This document shows positions 8,139 to 16,513 of a stretch of DNA of 64,000 nucleotides, piece by piece. The stretch comes from Gracilimonas sp017641085 (GTDB lineage Bacteria; Bacteroidota; Rhodothermia; Balneolales; Balneolaceae). The notes beneath the pieces are model-generated. The model was not told the DNA's origin. It worked only from the letters and a program-made list of their open reading frames with translations, and searched no databases. The position numbers and the translations under genes were made by a program. Numbering within the stretch: position 1 is the stretch's first letter; the number at the start of each line of letters is the position of its first letter. The DNA lies in assembly GCF_046115515.1 (NCBI RefSeq), contig NZ_CP175953.1; one strand, written 5' to 3'.

Positions 8139-8842
8139 AAACCGCTGGAATTGATGGCTGTAAAGCAGGCTGGATCCTCATCACTTTTGATGAAGGGGAA
8201 GAAAAATACGAGGTACTTCGTGACCGGGAAGCACTGAAAGAAGCTTTTGAAACCTATGATCGGGTTTTCATCGATATGCCGATTGGCCTTGAAGATGAAG
8301 ATTATACCCGGGAAGCCGATGCCCTGCTTCGGAAAAAACTAGGGGGCGAATATGCATCCAGTGTATTCAGTCCGCCTATACGTCCGGCATTAACTGCTCC
8401 TTCGTATGTGGAAGCCAATATGATCAGCCATGAATACACCGATAAAAAGCTGACCCTGCAGGCCTGGAACATCACTCCGAAAATTCAAATGGTGGATGAG
8501 CTGCTTAGGGCAGATAAAGAGTTGGTGGATAAGGTGTTGGAAGCTCACCCGGAGCTGCTGTTTCAGAAGTTAAACGGCGGGATGATTTATCAGAAGAAGA
8601 ACCTGAAGAAGGGGATTAAGCATCGGTTAAAGCTTATCGAAGACCGGGAGCCTATAGCTGAGGACTTTTTCCGTGATATCAAGGAAGATTTCCGGCGCAA
8701 TGAAGTGGAAGAAGACGATATTGTGGATGCTATGGTGCTCGCCTACTGCGCCAAGATTTCGGAGGAAGAAGGCATCAAAACACTGCCCGAGGAATTTGAA
8801 CACGATTCCGAAGGCATGCGCAAAGCGGTACACTACGTGTAG
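8135..8842 (+). CDS. DUF429 family protein (predicted RNase H-like nuclease)
   Basis: The 235-residue protein begins MKTAGIDGCKAGW, the signature opening of DUF429, with a second acidic motif in VFIDMPIGL and a third in EEDDIVDAMVLAYCA. These match the spaced Asp residues of an RNase H-like fold. Activity is predicted, not shown. The GTG start lies inside the aspS stop (GTGA overlap), so the two form one unit. The stop codon TAG is the first part of an inverted repeat that also supplies the stop of the convergent gene. Confidence 0.88.
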   Translation: MKTAGIDGCKAGWILITFDEGEEKYEVLRDREALKEAFETYDRVFIDMPIGLEDEDYTREADALLRKKLGGEYASSVFSPPIRPALTAPSYVEANMISHEYTDKKLTLQAWNITPKIQMVDELLRADKELVDKVLEAHPELLFQKLNGGMIYQKKNLKKGIKHRLKLIEDREPIAEDFFRDIKEDFRRNEVEEDDIVDAMVLAYCAKISEEEGIKTLPEEFEHDSEGMRKAVHYV

Positions 8843-8946
8843 AACATCCAATAAGGAACACCTAACTTTAAACTTTTAAGTTCGGCGTTCTGAAAATCAA
8901 ACACTCAGTTGAATGTTCATCATTCGATGTTCCATGTTGGATGTTC
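8842..8946. repeat. Inverted repeat that contains the stop codons of both convergent genes
   Basis: The arms GAACATCCAATAAGGAACA (8842-8860) and the complement of GAACATCCAACATGGAACA (8928-8946) match at 16 of 19 positions. On each strand the arm is entered through TAG, which is the stop codon of the DUF429 gene on one side and of the transhydrogenase gene on the other. Confidence 0.8.
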
Positions 8947-10403
8947 TAATCTTTGCTTTTGAGGATTTTCTTGTACTTCACCCCCGCTTTGTACACGCGG
9001 TTGATTCCGTTGAAAGCAGCAATTCGATAAGCTTCACTGTAAGTCGGGTAGTTCAAAACGTGATTTATAAAGTATCGGATATCTCCGCCTAACGACATAA
9101 CCGCTTGCCCGAGGTGAATCAGGTCGCTGGCACGCTCCCCTAAAATGTGAATTCCCACCAGTTTTAAGGTCTCGGTTTCAAAAACCAGTTTTAACAATCC
9201 ATCCTGCTGGTTACTGATATCTCCCTGGGTAATATTTTTGTAATAAGCTCTTCCAACCGTTACATCCAGTCCTTCTGCTTTTGCTTCTTTTTCGGTGAGG
9301 CCAATGCTGGCAATTTCGGGAATCGAATAAATTGCTTGTGGAATCTCGGGGGGCACATCCAGCGCTTCAATGCCAAACATACGGCAAGAGGCAATCCGGC
9401 CTTCTGAAAAGGCAGAAGAGGCCATTGCGGGAAATCCTTTAACATCGCCGCCGGCATAGATATTAGGCACCGAAGATTGATTATCGTTGTTAACAATTAC
9501 ATACCCTTCCTCATCAAGTTCTACGCCTACTTCTCCAAGACCGAGGTTGTCGGTATTGGGAACTTTACCTCCAAGATAAAGCACGTGTTCAGTTTCGATT
9601 ACTCTGTCACGGCCGCCTTCATTATCATTTCGCAGGTTGTATTTAACCTCGGTAGTGTTTCGAAGGGCGTTGGGGTTGATTTCAATATTCTCAGCATTTG
9701 AGAAAACTTCAATTTTCTGCGTTTCTAAAATTTGCTGGAGCTGTTCAGAGATCTCATTATCTAAAAAGGGGAGAAAACTGTCCTTTTCGTTTAGGATCGA
9801 AACCCGGCTTCCCAGGTTAGAAAATGTAGTGGCATATTCGAGCGCCCGAACTCCAGACCCCACAACAACCAGCCGGCGGGGAATATGAGAAAGCGTAAGG
9901 ATGGAGGTATAGTCAAACACCTTGTCATGATCCAGGTCAAAGCCTGTTGGTTTTACAGGTTTGCTGCCGGTTGCAACCAATATATACTCGGCCGAATATG
10001 TTTTTTTGGTTCCATCGGTGGTTTCAACTTCCACTTCATGCTCGCTATTCAGCTTGCCGTGTCCACGAACAGTATCAATTTCATTTTTATCAAAATCGGT
10101 TTTAACCTTCGTATTCTTGCTTTCCAGAATCTGGTTTTTGTACATCAGCAGGTCGGCCATCTGGTGGTGCTGGTAGGCTTTTTCTTTGGCCAGGTCTTTA
10201 AACTGATTTTGAAAGCGCTGGATGATGCGCGCTGTTTCGCGGAGGGCTTTGCTCGGGATAGTGCCGGAGTTGATCCAGGTTCCCCCAAAAGAATCTTCGT
10301 TGGCTTCAATTACCAACACTTTTTTGTCGAACTTAGAGCTCTGCATAGCGCAGGAAAAACCGGCGGGTCCGCTACCAATAACAATAACGTCGTAATCGTA
10401 CTT
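8946..10403 (-). CDS. sthA: Soluble pyridine nucleotide transhydrogenase-type flavoprotein
   Basis: The 485-residue protein is a two-dinucleotide-binding-domain flavoprotein: FAD motif VIVIGSGPAGFSCA near the N-terminus, NAD(P) motif VVVGSGVRALEYATTF near 190, FAD motif NIYAGGDV near 325 and a C-terminal dimer domain. Where dihydrolipoamide dehydrogenases have the CxxxxC disulfide, this protein has GGTWINSGTIPSKALRE, as in SthA (GTIPSKALR), with no cysteine pair. This supports NADPH/NAD+ hydride transfer. The ATG at 10403 (MKYDYDVIVIG) is preferred to the upstream in-frame start at 10436. Its neighbours, superoxide dismutase and bacilliredoxin, suggest a redox-stress setting. Confidence 0.88.
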   Translation of the reverse strand, partial: KYDYDVIVIGSGPAGFSCAMQSSKFDKKVLVIEANEDSFGGTWINSGTIPSKALRETARIIQRFQNQFKDLAKEKAYQHHQMADLLMYKNQILESKNTKVKTDFDKNEIDTVRGHGKLNSEHEVEVETTDGTKKTYSAEYILVATGSKPVKPTGFDLDHDKVFDYTSILTLSHIPRRLVVVGSGVRALEYATTFSNLGSRVSILNEKDSFLPFLDNEISEQLQQILETQKIEVFSNAENIEINPNALRNTTEVKYNLRNDNEGGRDRVIETEHVLYLGGKVPNTDNLGLGEVGVELDEEGYVIVNNDNQSSVPNIYAGGDVKGFPAMASSAFSEGRIASCRMFGIEALDVPPEIPQAIYSIPEIASIGLTEKEAKAEGLDVTVGRAYYKNITQGDISNQQDGLLKLVFETETLKLVGIHILGERASDLIHLGQAVMSLGGDIRYFINHVLNYPTYSEAYRIAAFNGINRVYKAGVKYKKILKSKD

Positions 10404-10624
10404 CATAAATAAACTGAGTGAGTGTGTGAACCCCAAAGATACTTCAATTTTAAGAGGATTTCAGAGCTACATTTACTCATAGTGTTAACATATCTAAAAG
10501 ATAGATTGTTTAGATGGAGGCAGGAACGAATTTTAGCGGGGTATTGCTTATGTTTGGGAACGATAAATTAAAGGCGCACAAGTTGTAAGCGTCCATTAAA
10601 TCAGAATTTAATTTGGAGGTAAAA

Positions 10625-11233
10625 ATGGCTTATTCTCTACCCGATCTCCCATACGATTACGATGCACTTGAACCCAATGTGGATGCACGTACTATGGAGA
10701 TCCATCACACCAAACACCATCAGGGTTACACGAACAAAGTAAATGCAGCCCTTGAAGGTCACGACTTTGCGGATCTTGATATCGAAGAAGTATTACGCAG
10801 AATCGATGAAGTACCTGCCGATAAGAAACAAGCTGTAATCAATAACGGTGGCGGATATGCTAACCACAAACTGTTCTGGACTATTCTTTCTCCAAACGGT
10901 GGCGGAGAACCGGAAGGTGATTTAGCGGATGCTATCAATGATACTTATGGCAGTTTTGAGAAATTTAAAGAAGAGTTTTCAAATGCAGCCGGTTCTCGTT
11001 TCGGATCCGGATGGGCGTGGTTGTCAGTTGACGGCAATGGCAATCTTCACGTGCATTCTACAGCAAACCAAGACAGCCCGCTAATGAAAGGATTTACTCC
11101 TATTCTCGGACTGGATGTTTGGGAGCACGCATATTATTTGAATTATCAGAACCGACGTCCCGATTACGTTTCCGCTTTCTGGAATGTGATTAACTGGGAT
11201 CAGGTTGCTGAAAATTACAAAGCCGCTAAGTAA
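10625..11233 (+). CDS. Superoxide dismutase, Fe/Mn family, Mn-type residues
   Basis: The 202-residue enzyme dismutes superoxide. The metal ligands are visible as His27 (EIHHTKHHQGY), His82 (YANHKLFW), Asp165 and His169 (LDVWEHAYY). Gln150 in TANQDSPL and GSRFGSGWAWL are features of manganese-type enzymes, though metal use cannot be settled from sequence. The start at 10625 is fixed by GGAGGT five bases upstream; an in-frame TTG at 10613 is ignored. No signal peptide, so cytoplasmic. A strong terminator follows 24 bp after the stop, so it is monocistronic. Confidence 0.96.
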   Translation: MAYSLPDLPYDYDALEPNVDARTMEIHHTKHHQGYTNKVNAALEGHDFADLDIEEVLRRIDEVPADKKQAVINNGGGYANHKLFWTILSPNGGGEPEGDLADAINDTYGSFEKFKEEFSNAAGSRFGSGWAWLSVDGNGNLHVHSTANQDSPLMKGFTPILGLDVWEHAYYLNYQNRRPDYVSAFWNVINWDQVAENYKAAK

Positions 11234-11257
11234 ATACGGCAATCGACTATTGATGAG

Positions 11258-11296
11258 CGACGGTGGGCGACTTCAGCTCACCGTCGTTTCTTTTTT
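11258..11296 (+). terminator. Terminator of the superoxide dismutase gene
   Basis: An 11-bp stem (11258-11268 with 11276-11286) with loop GACTTCA is followed by a T-rich tail to 11296. Confidence 0.93.
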
Positions 11297-11406
11297 AGAT
11301 AGCTGATGTTGATGCGATTCATCAGAATTTGCGATACGCCGGCTTGCAAAATTAATACAGAGAGTTTGTATATTTAAGTTAATTAAAAAAAGAAAGAGGT
11401 AATGTT

Positions 11407-11865
11407 ATGCAATTTGGATTTGGCGTAGGCCCCGATACTTCCTGGATGCGAGAAGAACTCACCCAATTTGGGGTAGAGGAATTAAAGACGACTGAAGATG
11501 TAGATCGTGCAATGAATGAATATAAAGGCACGATGCTATTAGCCATCAATTCTGTTTGTGGATGTGCGGCAGGTAATGCCCGTCCTGGACTTGGAATTGC
11601 CCTGGAGCAATCGGAAGTAAAACCGGATCATATGGTAACGGTATTTGCCGGTCAGGATAAAGAAGCCACGGCTCATGCCCGCGATTACTTTTCCGAGTAC
11701 CCACCATCTTCTCCGGCATTTGCCTATTTCGTAGATGGAGAAATCAAAGCTATGATTCCCCGTCACCGAATTGAAGGCCGTACAAAAGATGAAGTAGCGG
11801 CCGACCTGAAGATGGTTTTCGAAGCATTTTCGAAGGAAAACAGAGAAAAAGCTGAGAAAGAGTAA
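11407..11865 (+). CDS. BrxA/BrxB family bacilliredoxin
   Basis: The 152-residue protein has the family CGC motif in NSVCGCAAGNARPG (about residues 50-52), near a conserved region ending in PAFAYFVDGEIKAMIPRHRIEG. Bacilliredoxins remove bacillithiol from S-bacillithiolated proteins in the cytoplasm; related Bacteroidota proteins are annotated the same way. Length matches BrxA/BrxB (about 145). An AAAGAGG purine run lies just upstream of the ATG. It follows the superoxide dismutase but has its own terminator. Whether the organism makes bacillithiol cannot be seen here. Confidence 0.92.
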   Translation: MQFGFGVGPDTSWMREELTQFGVEELKTTEDVDRAMNEYKGTMLLAINSVCGCAAGNARPGLGIALEQSEVKPDHMVTVFAGQDKEATAHARDYFSEYPPSSPAFAYFVDGEIKAMIPRHRIEGRTKDEVAADLKMVFEAFSKENREKAEKE

Positions 11866-11893
11866 CCAATCTTTTTCACAAACTAAGTTTTTG

Positions 11894-11922
11894 AAAGCCG
11901 GCTCAAAATGCCGGCTTTTTTT
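11894..11922 (+). terminator. Terminator of the bacilliredoxin gene
   Basis: AAAGCCGGC (11894-11902) pairs with GCCGGCTTT (11910-11918) around a 7-base loop, with a T run to 11922. The A run on the other side could let it work weakly in both directions. Confidence 0.93.
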
Positions 11923-12036
11923 ATGTGACGAAAATACGATTCGGTAAATCTTGCGGGTAAGAAGGTATAAAAACAACGGTTTTTGCCGGTAGTAGTCTTT
12001 TTGAGAAGGATATAGTACATTTTGGAAACAAATCGG

Positions 12037-12432
12037 ATGGCTATGAACGGCGAAATTTCCAAGAAAGCTATTATTGTAGAAGATAATCTCATTCTTTCGC
12101 TTCTGTATGAGAATTATCTCAAAGAAATGGTTTTTAAAACCGTGGGGGAAATCACCAGCGGTGAAAAAGCCGTGGAGCTTGTCAAAAAATATACGCCGGA
12201 TGTAGTGATTATGGATATCATGCTGGATGGAAAAATTGATGGAGTTGAAGCTGCTGCTGAGATCCGTAAATTTTCATCGGCACCCATTGTTTTTATTACA
12301 GCGAATACAGATCCAGCTCATTTAAAAAGAGCCGAAAATATTACTAATTCCAAGTTTCTGCGAAAGCCTATCTCCGAAGATAAACTCAAGAAAGCAGTGA
12401 ACTATCTCTTGTCGGGTAAACCCAAGGTTTAG
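12037..12432 (+). CDS. Stand-alone receiver-domain response regulator
   Basis: The 131-residue protein consists only of a receiver domain with acidic pair E15-D16, phospho-acceptor Asp60 in VVIMDIML and Lys110 in FLRKPIS. There is no output domain. It probably signals by protein contact or serves as a phosphorelay intermediate, like CheY or Spo0F. The start is uncertain: an in-frame TTG at 12022 and ATGs at 12037 and 12043 are all possible, without a clear ribosome site. No kinase is adjacent. It converges with the MscS gene, with three bases between the stops. Confidence 0.88.
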   Translation: MAMNGEISKKAIIVEDNLILSLLYENYLKEMVFKTVGEITSGEKAVELVKKYTPDVVIMDIMLDGKIDGVEAAAEIRKFSSAPIVFITANTDPAHLKRAENITNSKFLRKPISEDKLKKAVNYLLSGKPKV

Positions 12433-12435
12433 AGA

Positions 12436-14133
12436 TTACTTGTTGGCCCCAAAATCGATTTCCTCACCATCTTTAAAAATCCGGGTTCCTTCCGCACTTT
12501 TCTTTTCTCCGTCCGGACCGAATTGATACACCGCTGAAGCCAGCTCTTCTTCGGAACGGTCTTCACCTGCTTTTCTGGGCTCGTCTTTATAGAAGCTGTC
12601 CATGTGCAGTGTTTGTGTTGGGAAGGCGAATTCCACACCTAATTCCTTAGCGAGCTTCAGAACTTCGAGGAAGAAATTATGACGCTGCTGCAGTTCGGTA
12701 CTCCAGTCGGGGACATCAAAAAACACATACACCAATACGTCCAGTGAATGCGCCCCAAAGGAGTTGAAATGAACTTCGTACATGTCCTGCCGGAAATGCT
12801 TGTTGGCCTTAACAATGGCTTTGATGCCTTCCACAAAAGCCTCCATTTGTTCGGGTGTGGTGGAGTAAGTCAGGTTCAGGGCGGTTTTCAGCCGGCGGTA
12901 TTGGCGCAGGCCAAGATTGTCGATGTCGGTATTGGCGAGATTTGAATTCGGTACGCTCACCAGCGAGTTGTAAAAGGTGCGAACACGGGTTGAACGAAAG
13001 CCGACTTCCTCCACGGTTCCTTCAACATCCCCAACTTTAATCCAGTCACCCATTTTAAAGGGACGGTCGAGCAGGATGGTGACCGACCCAAAGAAATTGG
13101 CCAGCGTTTCCCGGGCGGCTAACGCTACGGCCAAACCACCAATTCCCAGGCCGGCAATGAGCGAGGCCACGTTATATCCATTATTTTGAAGGATGGCGAT
13201 GACGCCCATCAGTACCACAAAAAAGCGCAGGGTTTTTCGGATGAGCGGAACCAGTTGATCATCGAGCTGGGTTTCGGTTTTTGAGGTGAGTACGCTCAGG
13301 TATTGCGAAAATACGTCGGCCAGGTTATAAAGCAGCCAAACCACGCCGACCGATACGACGATTTCGAGGATAGCGGAGAGGTAATAACTGATGTTCACCG
13401 AAAACTGCAGATTGGAATAGGTGAGCAGGAAAAAGATCATCAGAAAAATAAAAGCAGCCGGCTTCTCAATACTGTTGATGAGGTCGTCATCCCAGGTGAA
13501 CTTTGTTTTTTGGGCCAGTCGTTTAACGTAATTGTCGAGGATGAAGCCGAAGACTTTCATCAGAATAAGACCGGTAAGCAGCCAGATAAACACCGCGATA
13601 TACTGCCAGATTTCGATGCCCAGCCACTCGTTGTGTGCCCAGTTGGGAAGGTTATCGGTAATCAGGGTTACATATCCCGAAAAAGTATCATCGTATAATT
13701 CAGGTATGCGATTGATGGTGGCTTCTGAAAACACCCACTGGTTTTGGTCTGATTTTATCAGGTACACTTCGGGTAATGAGGAGAACAAAATATACTGCTG
13801 AAGCCCTGAGAGGCTGTCGGTGTAGTTGGGGTTTGCGGGAATTTGATCATAGTCTATAAGCAGGCCACGGGCATCCAGTACCTTTAAAAGTTCGCTGGCC
13901 AGTTGCAGTTTTTGTGCTTCCCCGGCATCTGAAAGCTTCATGGTTTTTATAACAAAATCCGGATTTTTATGACCGCTTTGCTGCCAGTGCAGGAAGGTGT
14001 GAACAGCTCTCCTTGGGTTAGCCAGCAGGTCTTCGTCTCTGGGCTGTGGCTGATTCTGAAAGGCAGAAAGGTCAGGAATAATAAATAGCATTGCTGCAAA
14101 CAGCAGGAAACCGAATCTCAATTGGGCGAACAT
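12436..14133 (-). CDS. MscS family mechanosensitive ion channel
   Basis: The 565-residue protein has a signal-peptide-like N-terminus, a periplasmic domain of about 130 residues, several transmembrane helices (about 165-330) and the MscS core. The pore helix is glycine/alanine-rich (GLGIGGLAVALAARE) and is followed by FGSVTILLDRPFKMGDWI and the beta domain (VEGTVEEVGFRSTRVRTF). Such channels open under membrane tension and release solutes on hypo-osmotic shock. The ATG at 14133 is preferred to an in-frame TTG at 14166 because it gives MFAQLRFGFLLFAAMLF, a better signal sequence. The C-terminus is charged and cytoplasmic. Confidence 0.93.
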   Translation of the reverse strand: MFAQLRFGFLLFAAMLFIIPDLSAFQNQPQPRDEDLLANPRRAVHTFLHWQQSGHKNPDFVIKTMKLSDAGEAQKLQLASELLKVLDARGLLIDYDQIPANPNYTDSLSGLQQYILFSSLPEVYLIKSDQNQWVFSEATINRIPELYDDTFSGYVTLITDNLPNWAHNEWLGIEIWQYIAVFIWLLTGLILMKVFGFILDNYVKRLAQKTKFTWDDDLINSIEKPAAFIFLMIFFLLTYSNLQFSVNISYYLSAILEIVVSVGVVWLLYNLADVFSQYLSVLTSKTETQLDDQLVPLIRKTLRFFVVLMGVIAILQNNGYNVASLIAGLGIGGLAVALAARETLANFFGSVTILLDRPFKMGDWIKVGDVEGTVEEVGFRSTRVRTFYNSLVSVPNSNLANTDIDNLGLRQYRRLKTALNLTYSTTPEQMEAFVEGIKAIVKANKHFRQDMYEVHFNSFGAHSLDVLVYVFFDVPDWSTELQQRHNFFLEVLKLAKELGVEFAFPTQTLHMDSFYKDEPRKAGEDRSEEELASAVYQFGPDGEKKSAEGTRIFKDGEEIDFGANK

Positions 14134-14211
14134 AACGTACTTTATTGATTTATGATAAGTGCCCAAATCTAAGAAATGTGAAGCTTGTAGTGAAAAGAGA
14201 TAAGCAGAAAT

Positions 14212-14241
14212 AAAAAGGCTCCGACGCAGAGCATCAGAGCC
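14212..14241 (-). terminator. Terminator downstream of the slipin gene
   Basis: Hairpin 14217-14241 (GGCTC/GAGCC outer stem) is followed on the minus strand by a T run (14212-14216). It is nearly identical to the terminator at 48293-48323, so this is a dispersed terminator sequence. Confidence 0.7.
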
Positions 14242-14313
14242 AGGGTGTTAATAGAAATCAGAGCCAGTTTGTGGTTTGGCGTAATAGTCAGTGAATCAGG
14301 TTCGATTAATCAG

Positions 14314-15123
14314 TTATGATTCATCATTTTTGTTGTTCCCTGACTTACCCCGGTCGGCCATAGACTTGAAGGCCTCGAGGAAATCCATCGGTAGCGGGAG
14401 GAAGGCAAAAGTAGCATTCTCCTCACTGATTTCATTCATGGTTTGAAGGAAACGGAGCTGTAGGGCAGCGGGTGCTGTCTCGATCATCTTAGCGGCATCT
14501 ACCAGTCGTTCAGCAGCCTGGAATTCACCTTCCGCATTAATGACTTTCGCTCGTCGGTCACGCTCGGTTTCAGCCTGTCGTGCCATCGCCCGCTTCATGT
14601 TTTCAGGGAGAACCACATCGCGAACCTCAACAGAAACTACTTTTATTCCCCATGGATCGGTTTGGGTGTCAATATTCTGCTGAATTTGTTTGTTGATTTT
14701 CTCACGGTTCGCCAACAATTCATCCAGTTCAACCTGCCCGATAATACTTCGCAGTGTGGTTTGAGCCAGCATGGAAGTAGCATGTATATAGCGCTCAACC
14801 TGTATAACGGCTGCTTCGGCATCAACCACCCGGAAAAAAGTGATGGCATCTACATTTACAGTCACGTTGTCCTTGGTGATCACTTCCTGCCGGTCCACGT
14901 TAATGGTTAAAACACGTAGGTCAACCCGCTCAACTTTATCGATGAAGGGGATGAGTACGATCAGTCCAGGGCCCTTTACACTTTGGAATTTACCGAGCCG
15001 GAAAACGACCGCCCGTTCATATTCGCGCAGGATTTTGAAAATTTGCGGGGCCAATAACACAATAAAAACGACGATGGTTATCAGCCATGTGATATAGCCA
15101 GAAAAAATCTCAGTTGACTCCAT
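14314..15123 (-). CDS. Slipin/stomatin-like SPFH (band 7) protein
   Basis: The 269-residue protein has one N-terminal membrane helix (about 10-30) and then an SPFH/band 7 domain with EYERAVVFRLGKF, the stomatin hallmark, and a helical C-terminus. SPFH proteins form membrane-associated oligomers and organise membrane microdomains. The ATG at 15123 has GGAG upstream and overlaps the end of the NfeD gene by 14 bp. Slipin next to NfeD is a well-known conserved operon (yqfA-yqeZ type), which supports both calls. Confidence 0.94.
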   Translation of the reverse strand: MESTEIFSGYITWLITIVVFIVLLAPQIFKILREYERAVVFRLGKFQSVKGPGLIVLIPFIDKVERVDLRVLTINVDRQEVITKDNVTVNVDAITFFRVVDAEAAVIQVERYIHATSMLAQTTLRSIIGQVELDELLANREKINKQIQQNIDTQTDPWGIKVVSVEVRDVVLPENMKRAMARQAETERDRRAKVINAEGEFQAAERLVDAAKMIETAPAALQLRFLQTMNEISEENATFAFLPLPMDFLEAFKSMADRGKSGNNKNDES

Positions 15124-16444
15124 GGTCAAACTCCTTATTTGGGGTGTATGGTTTTACGGTTACGGTGAGTCCTTCGAAACGGACGATCTCGCACCATTCG
15201 TTAGATTCAATTTCTTCTCCCTCGGTTACGGCGTTCCAGTATTCACCGGAAATCAATATCCGGCCGCCTTCTTCATTGACGTCATCAACAACTTTTGCCT
15301 TTTTACCGATGAGGGACTCCAGCCCGGTTCGGTTTCCGGTAAATTGGGCTTTGATGCCGGAAGTGGCAATCCAGCCAAAAAAGATGGCGGTCATAATGGT
15401 TGCCGGTACCAGCCAGTACCAGTCGAGCTGCATGTTTTTGGGAAATTCCTGGAAAAGCATCAGGGCGCCGAGGAAAAAAGATACCGCTCCGCCCGTTATC
15501 AATATTCCGAAAGTGGGGGTAAAGGCTTCAATCAAAAATAAAACAATCGCCAGCCCGATTAGCACAAAGCCGGCCACGTTGATTGGCATGGTTGCCGATC
15601 CGTAAAGTAGTAAAATCAGGGCAATCACTCCGGCAACACCCGGAACAATGGCTCCCGGGTTGGTTACCTCGCCCACAATCCCATAAATGGCAACCATCGT
15701 TAAAATCAGCATAATTTCAGGCCGCATGATGAAGCTGAAAAATTGTTCGGCAAAGGTTTCGCCTTCCTTATTAATACTGGCTTTTGCAGTTTGCAGGGTA
15801 TCTCCTTCAAACACAAGGCCGTCCATTTGCACAAGAAGCTCGTTCAAGTCCTGAGAAATAAAGTCAATTACGTTTAGCTCAAGCGCTTCGGTTTCGGTGA
15901 TGGCAGCTCCGTCCCGAACGGCCGACTTCGCCCACTCCGTATTCCGGTCACGCTCTTTAGCGATGTTTTCGATGAAGCTTTCAGAGTAGTTAAAAATCTT
16001 TTTCTGCATCACGGTGTCTTGCTGTTGGCCTCCCATGGAAACCGGCGAGGCGGCCCCAATAGTGGTTGTAGGAGCCATAGCTGCAACATGCGCTGCCAGC
16101 GTGATAAAGGTTCCGGCGCTGCCTGCGTTACCACCCGATGGAGTTACATACACGGCAATGGGCATTTCAGAAGCCAGCATTTCCTGTACGATATCCTGTG
16201 TGGAATTCAGGAGTCCGCCGGGAGTGTCGAGTTCGATAATCAGTACTTCATCACCCCGTTCGCGAGCAGTCTCCAATCCTCTTCGGATGTAGTTGGTAGT
16301 TGTAGGGCCGATCGCTCCTTTTACGGTGATTACGGTAACGGATGTCTGAGCCGTGGAATCGGCTTGGGCTAAGACAGACGGAGCGTAAGCATAGGATAAA
16401 ACAAGCCCCAGAAGAAACAGTGATATTTTTTTGATCATGCCCAT
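15110..16444 (-). CDS. NfeD family membrane-bound serine protease
   Basis: The 444-residue protein has a signal peptide (cleavage near VLAQA), a ClpP-class serine protease domain (about 30-215) with nucleophile motif GGNAGSAGTFI and candidate Lys in the KERDRN helix, four or five transmembrane helices (about 235-370) and a C-terminal OB-fold NfeD domain (IGKKAKVVDD, then GRILISGEYWNAV). In studied homologues the protease clips the C-terminus of the partner stomatin, which here is encoded by the overlapping downstream gene. It starts 69 bp after the end of a permease gene on the same strand. Confidence 0.95.
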   Translation of the reverse strand: MGMIKKISLFLLGLVLSYAYAPSVLAQADSTAQTSVTVITVKGAIGPTTTNYIRRGLETARERGDEVLIIELDTPGGLLNSTQDIVQEMLASEMPIAVYVTPSGGNAGSAGTFITLAAHVAAMAPTTTIGAASPVSMGGQQQDTVMQKKIFNYSESFIENIAKERDRNTEWAKSAVRDGAAITETEALELNVIDFISQDLNELLVQMDGLVFEGDTLQTAKASINKEGETFAEQFFSFIMRPEIMLILTMVAIYGIVGEVTNPGAIVPGVAGVIALILLLYGSATMPINVAGFVLIGLAIVLFLIEAFTPTFGILITGGAVSFFLGALMLFQEFPKNMQLDWYWLVPATIMTAIFFGWIATSGIKAQFTGNRTGLESLIGKKAKVVDDVNEEGGRILISGEYWNAVTEGEEIESNEWCEIVRFEGLTVTVKPYTPNKEFDHGVN

Positions 16445-16513
16445 GTAAACCTAATGCTAACCGTATTCTTAAGGTTCCATTTATTGTAAGCAATCGATGG
16501 AAATAAACAAAGC

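Noticed and set aside
8946..10403. Dihydrolipoamide dehydrogenase or mercuric reductase
   Set aside because: The redox-active CxxxxC motif is absent and replaced by GTWINSGTIPSK, which fits soluble transhydrogenase instead.
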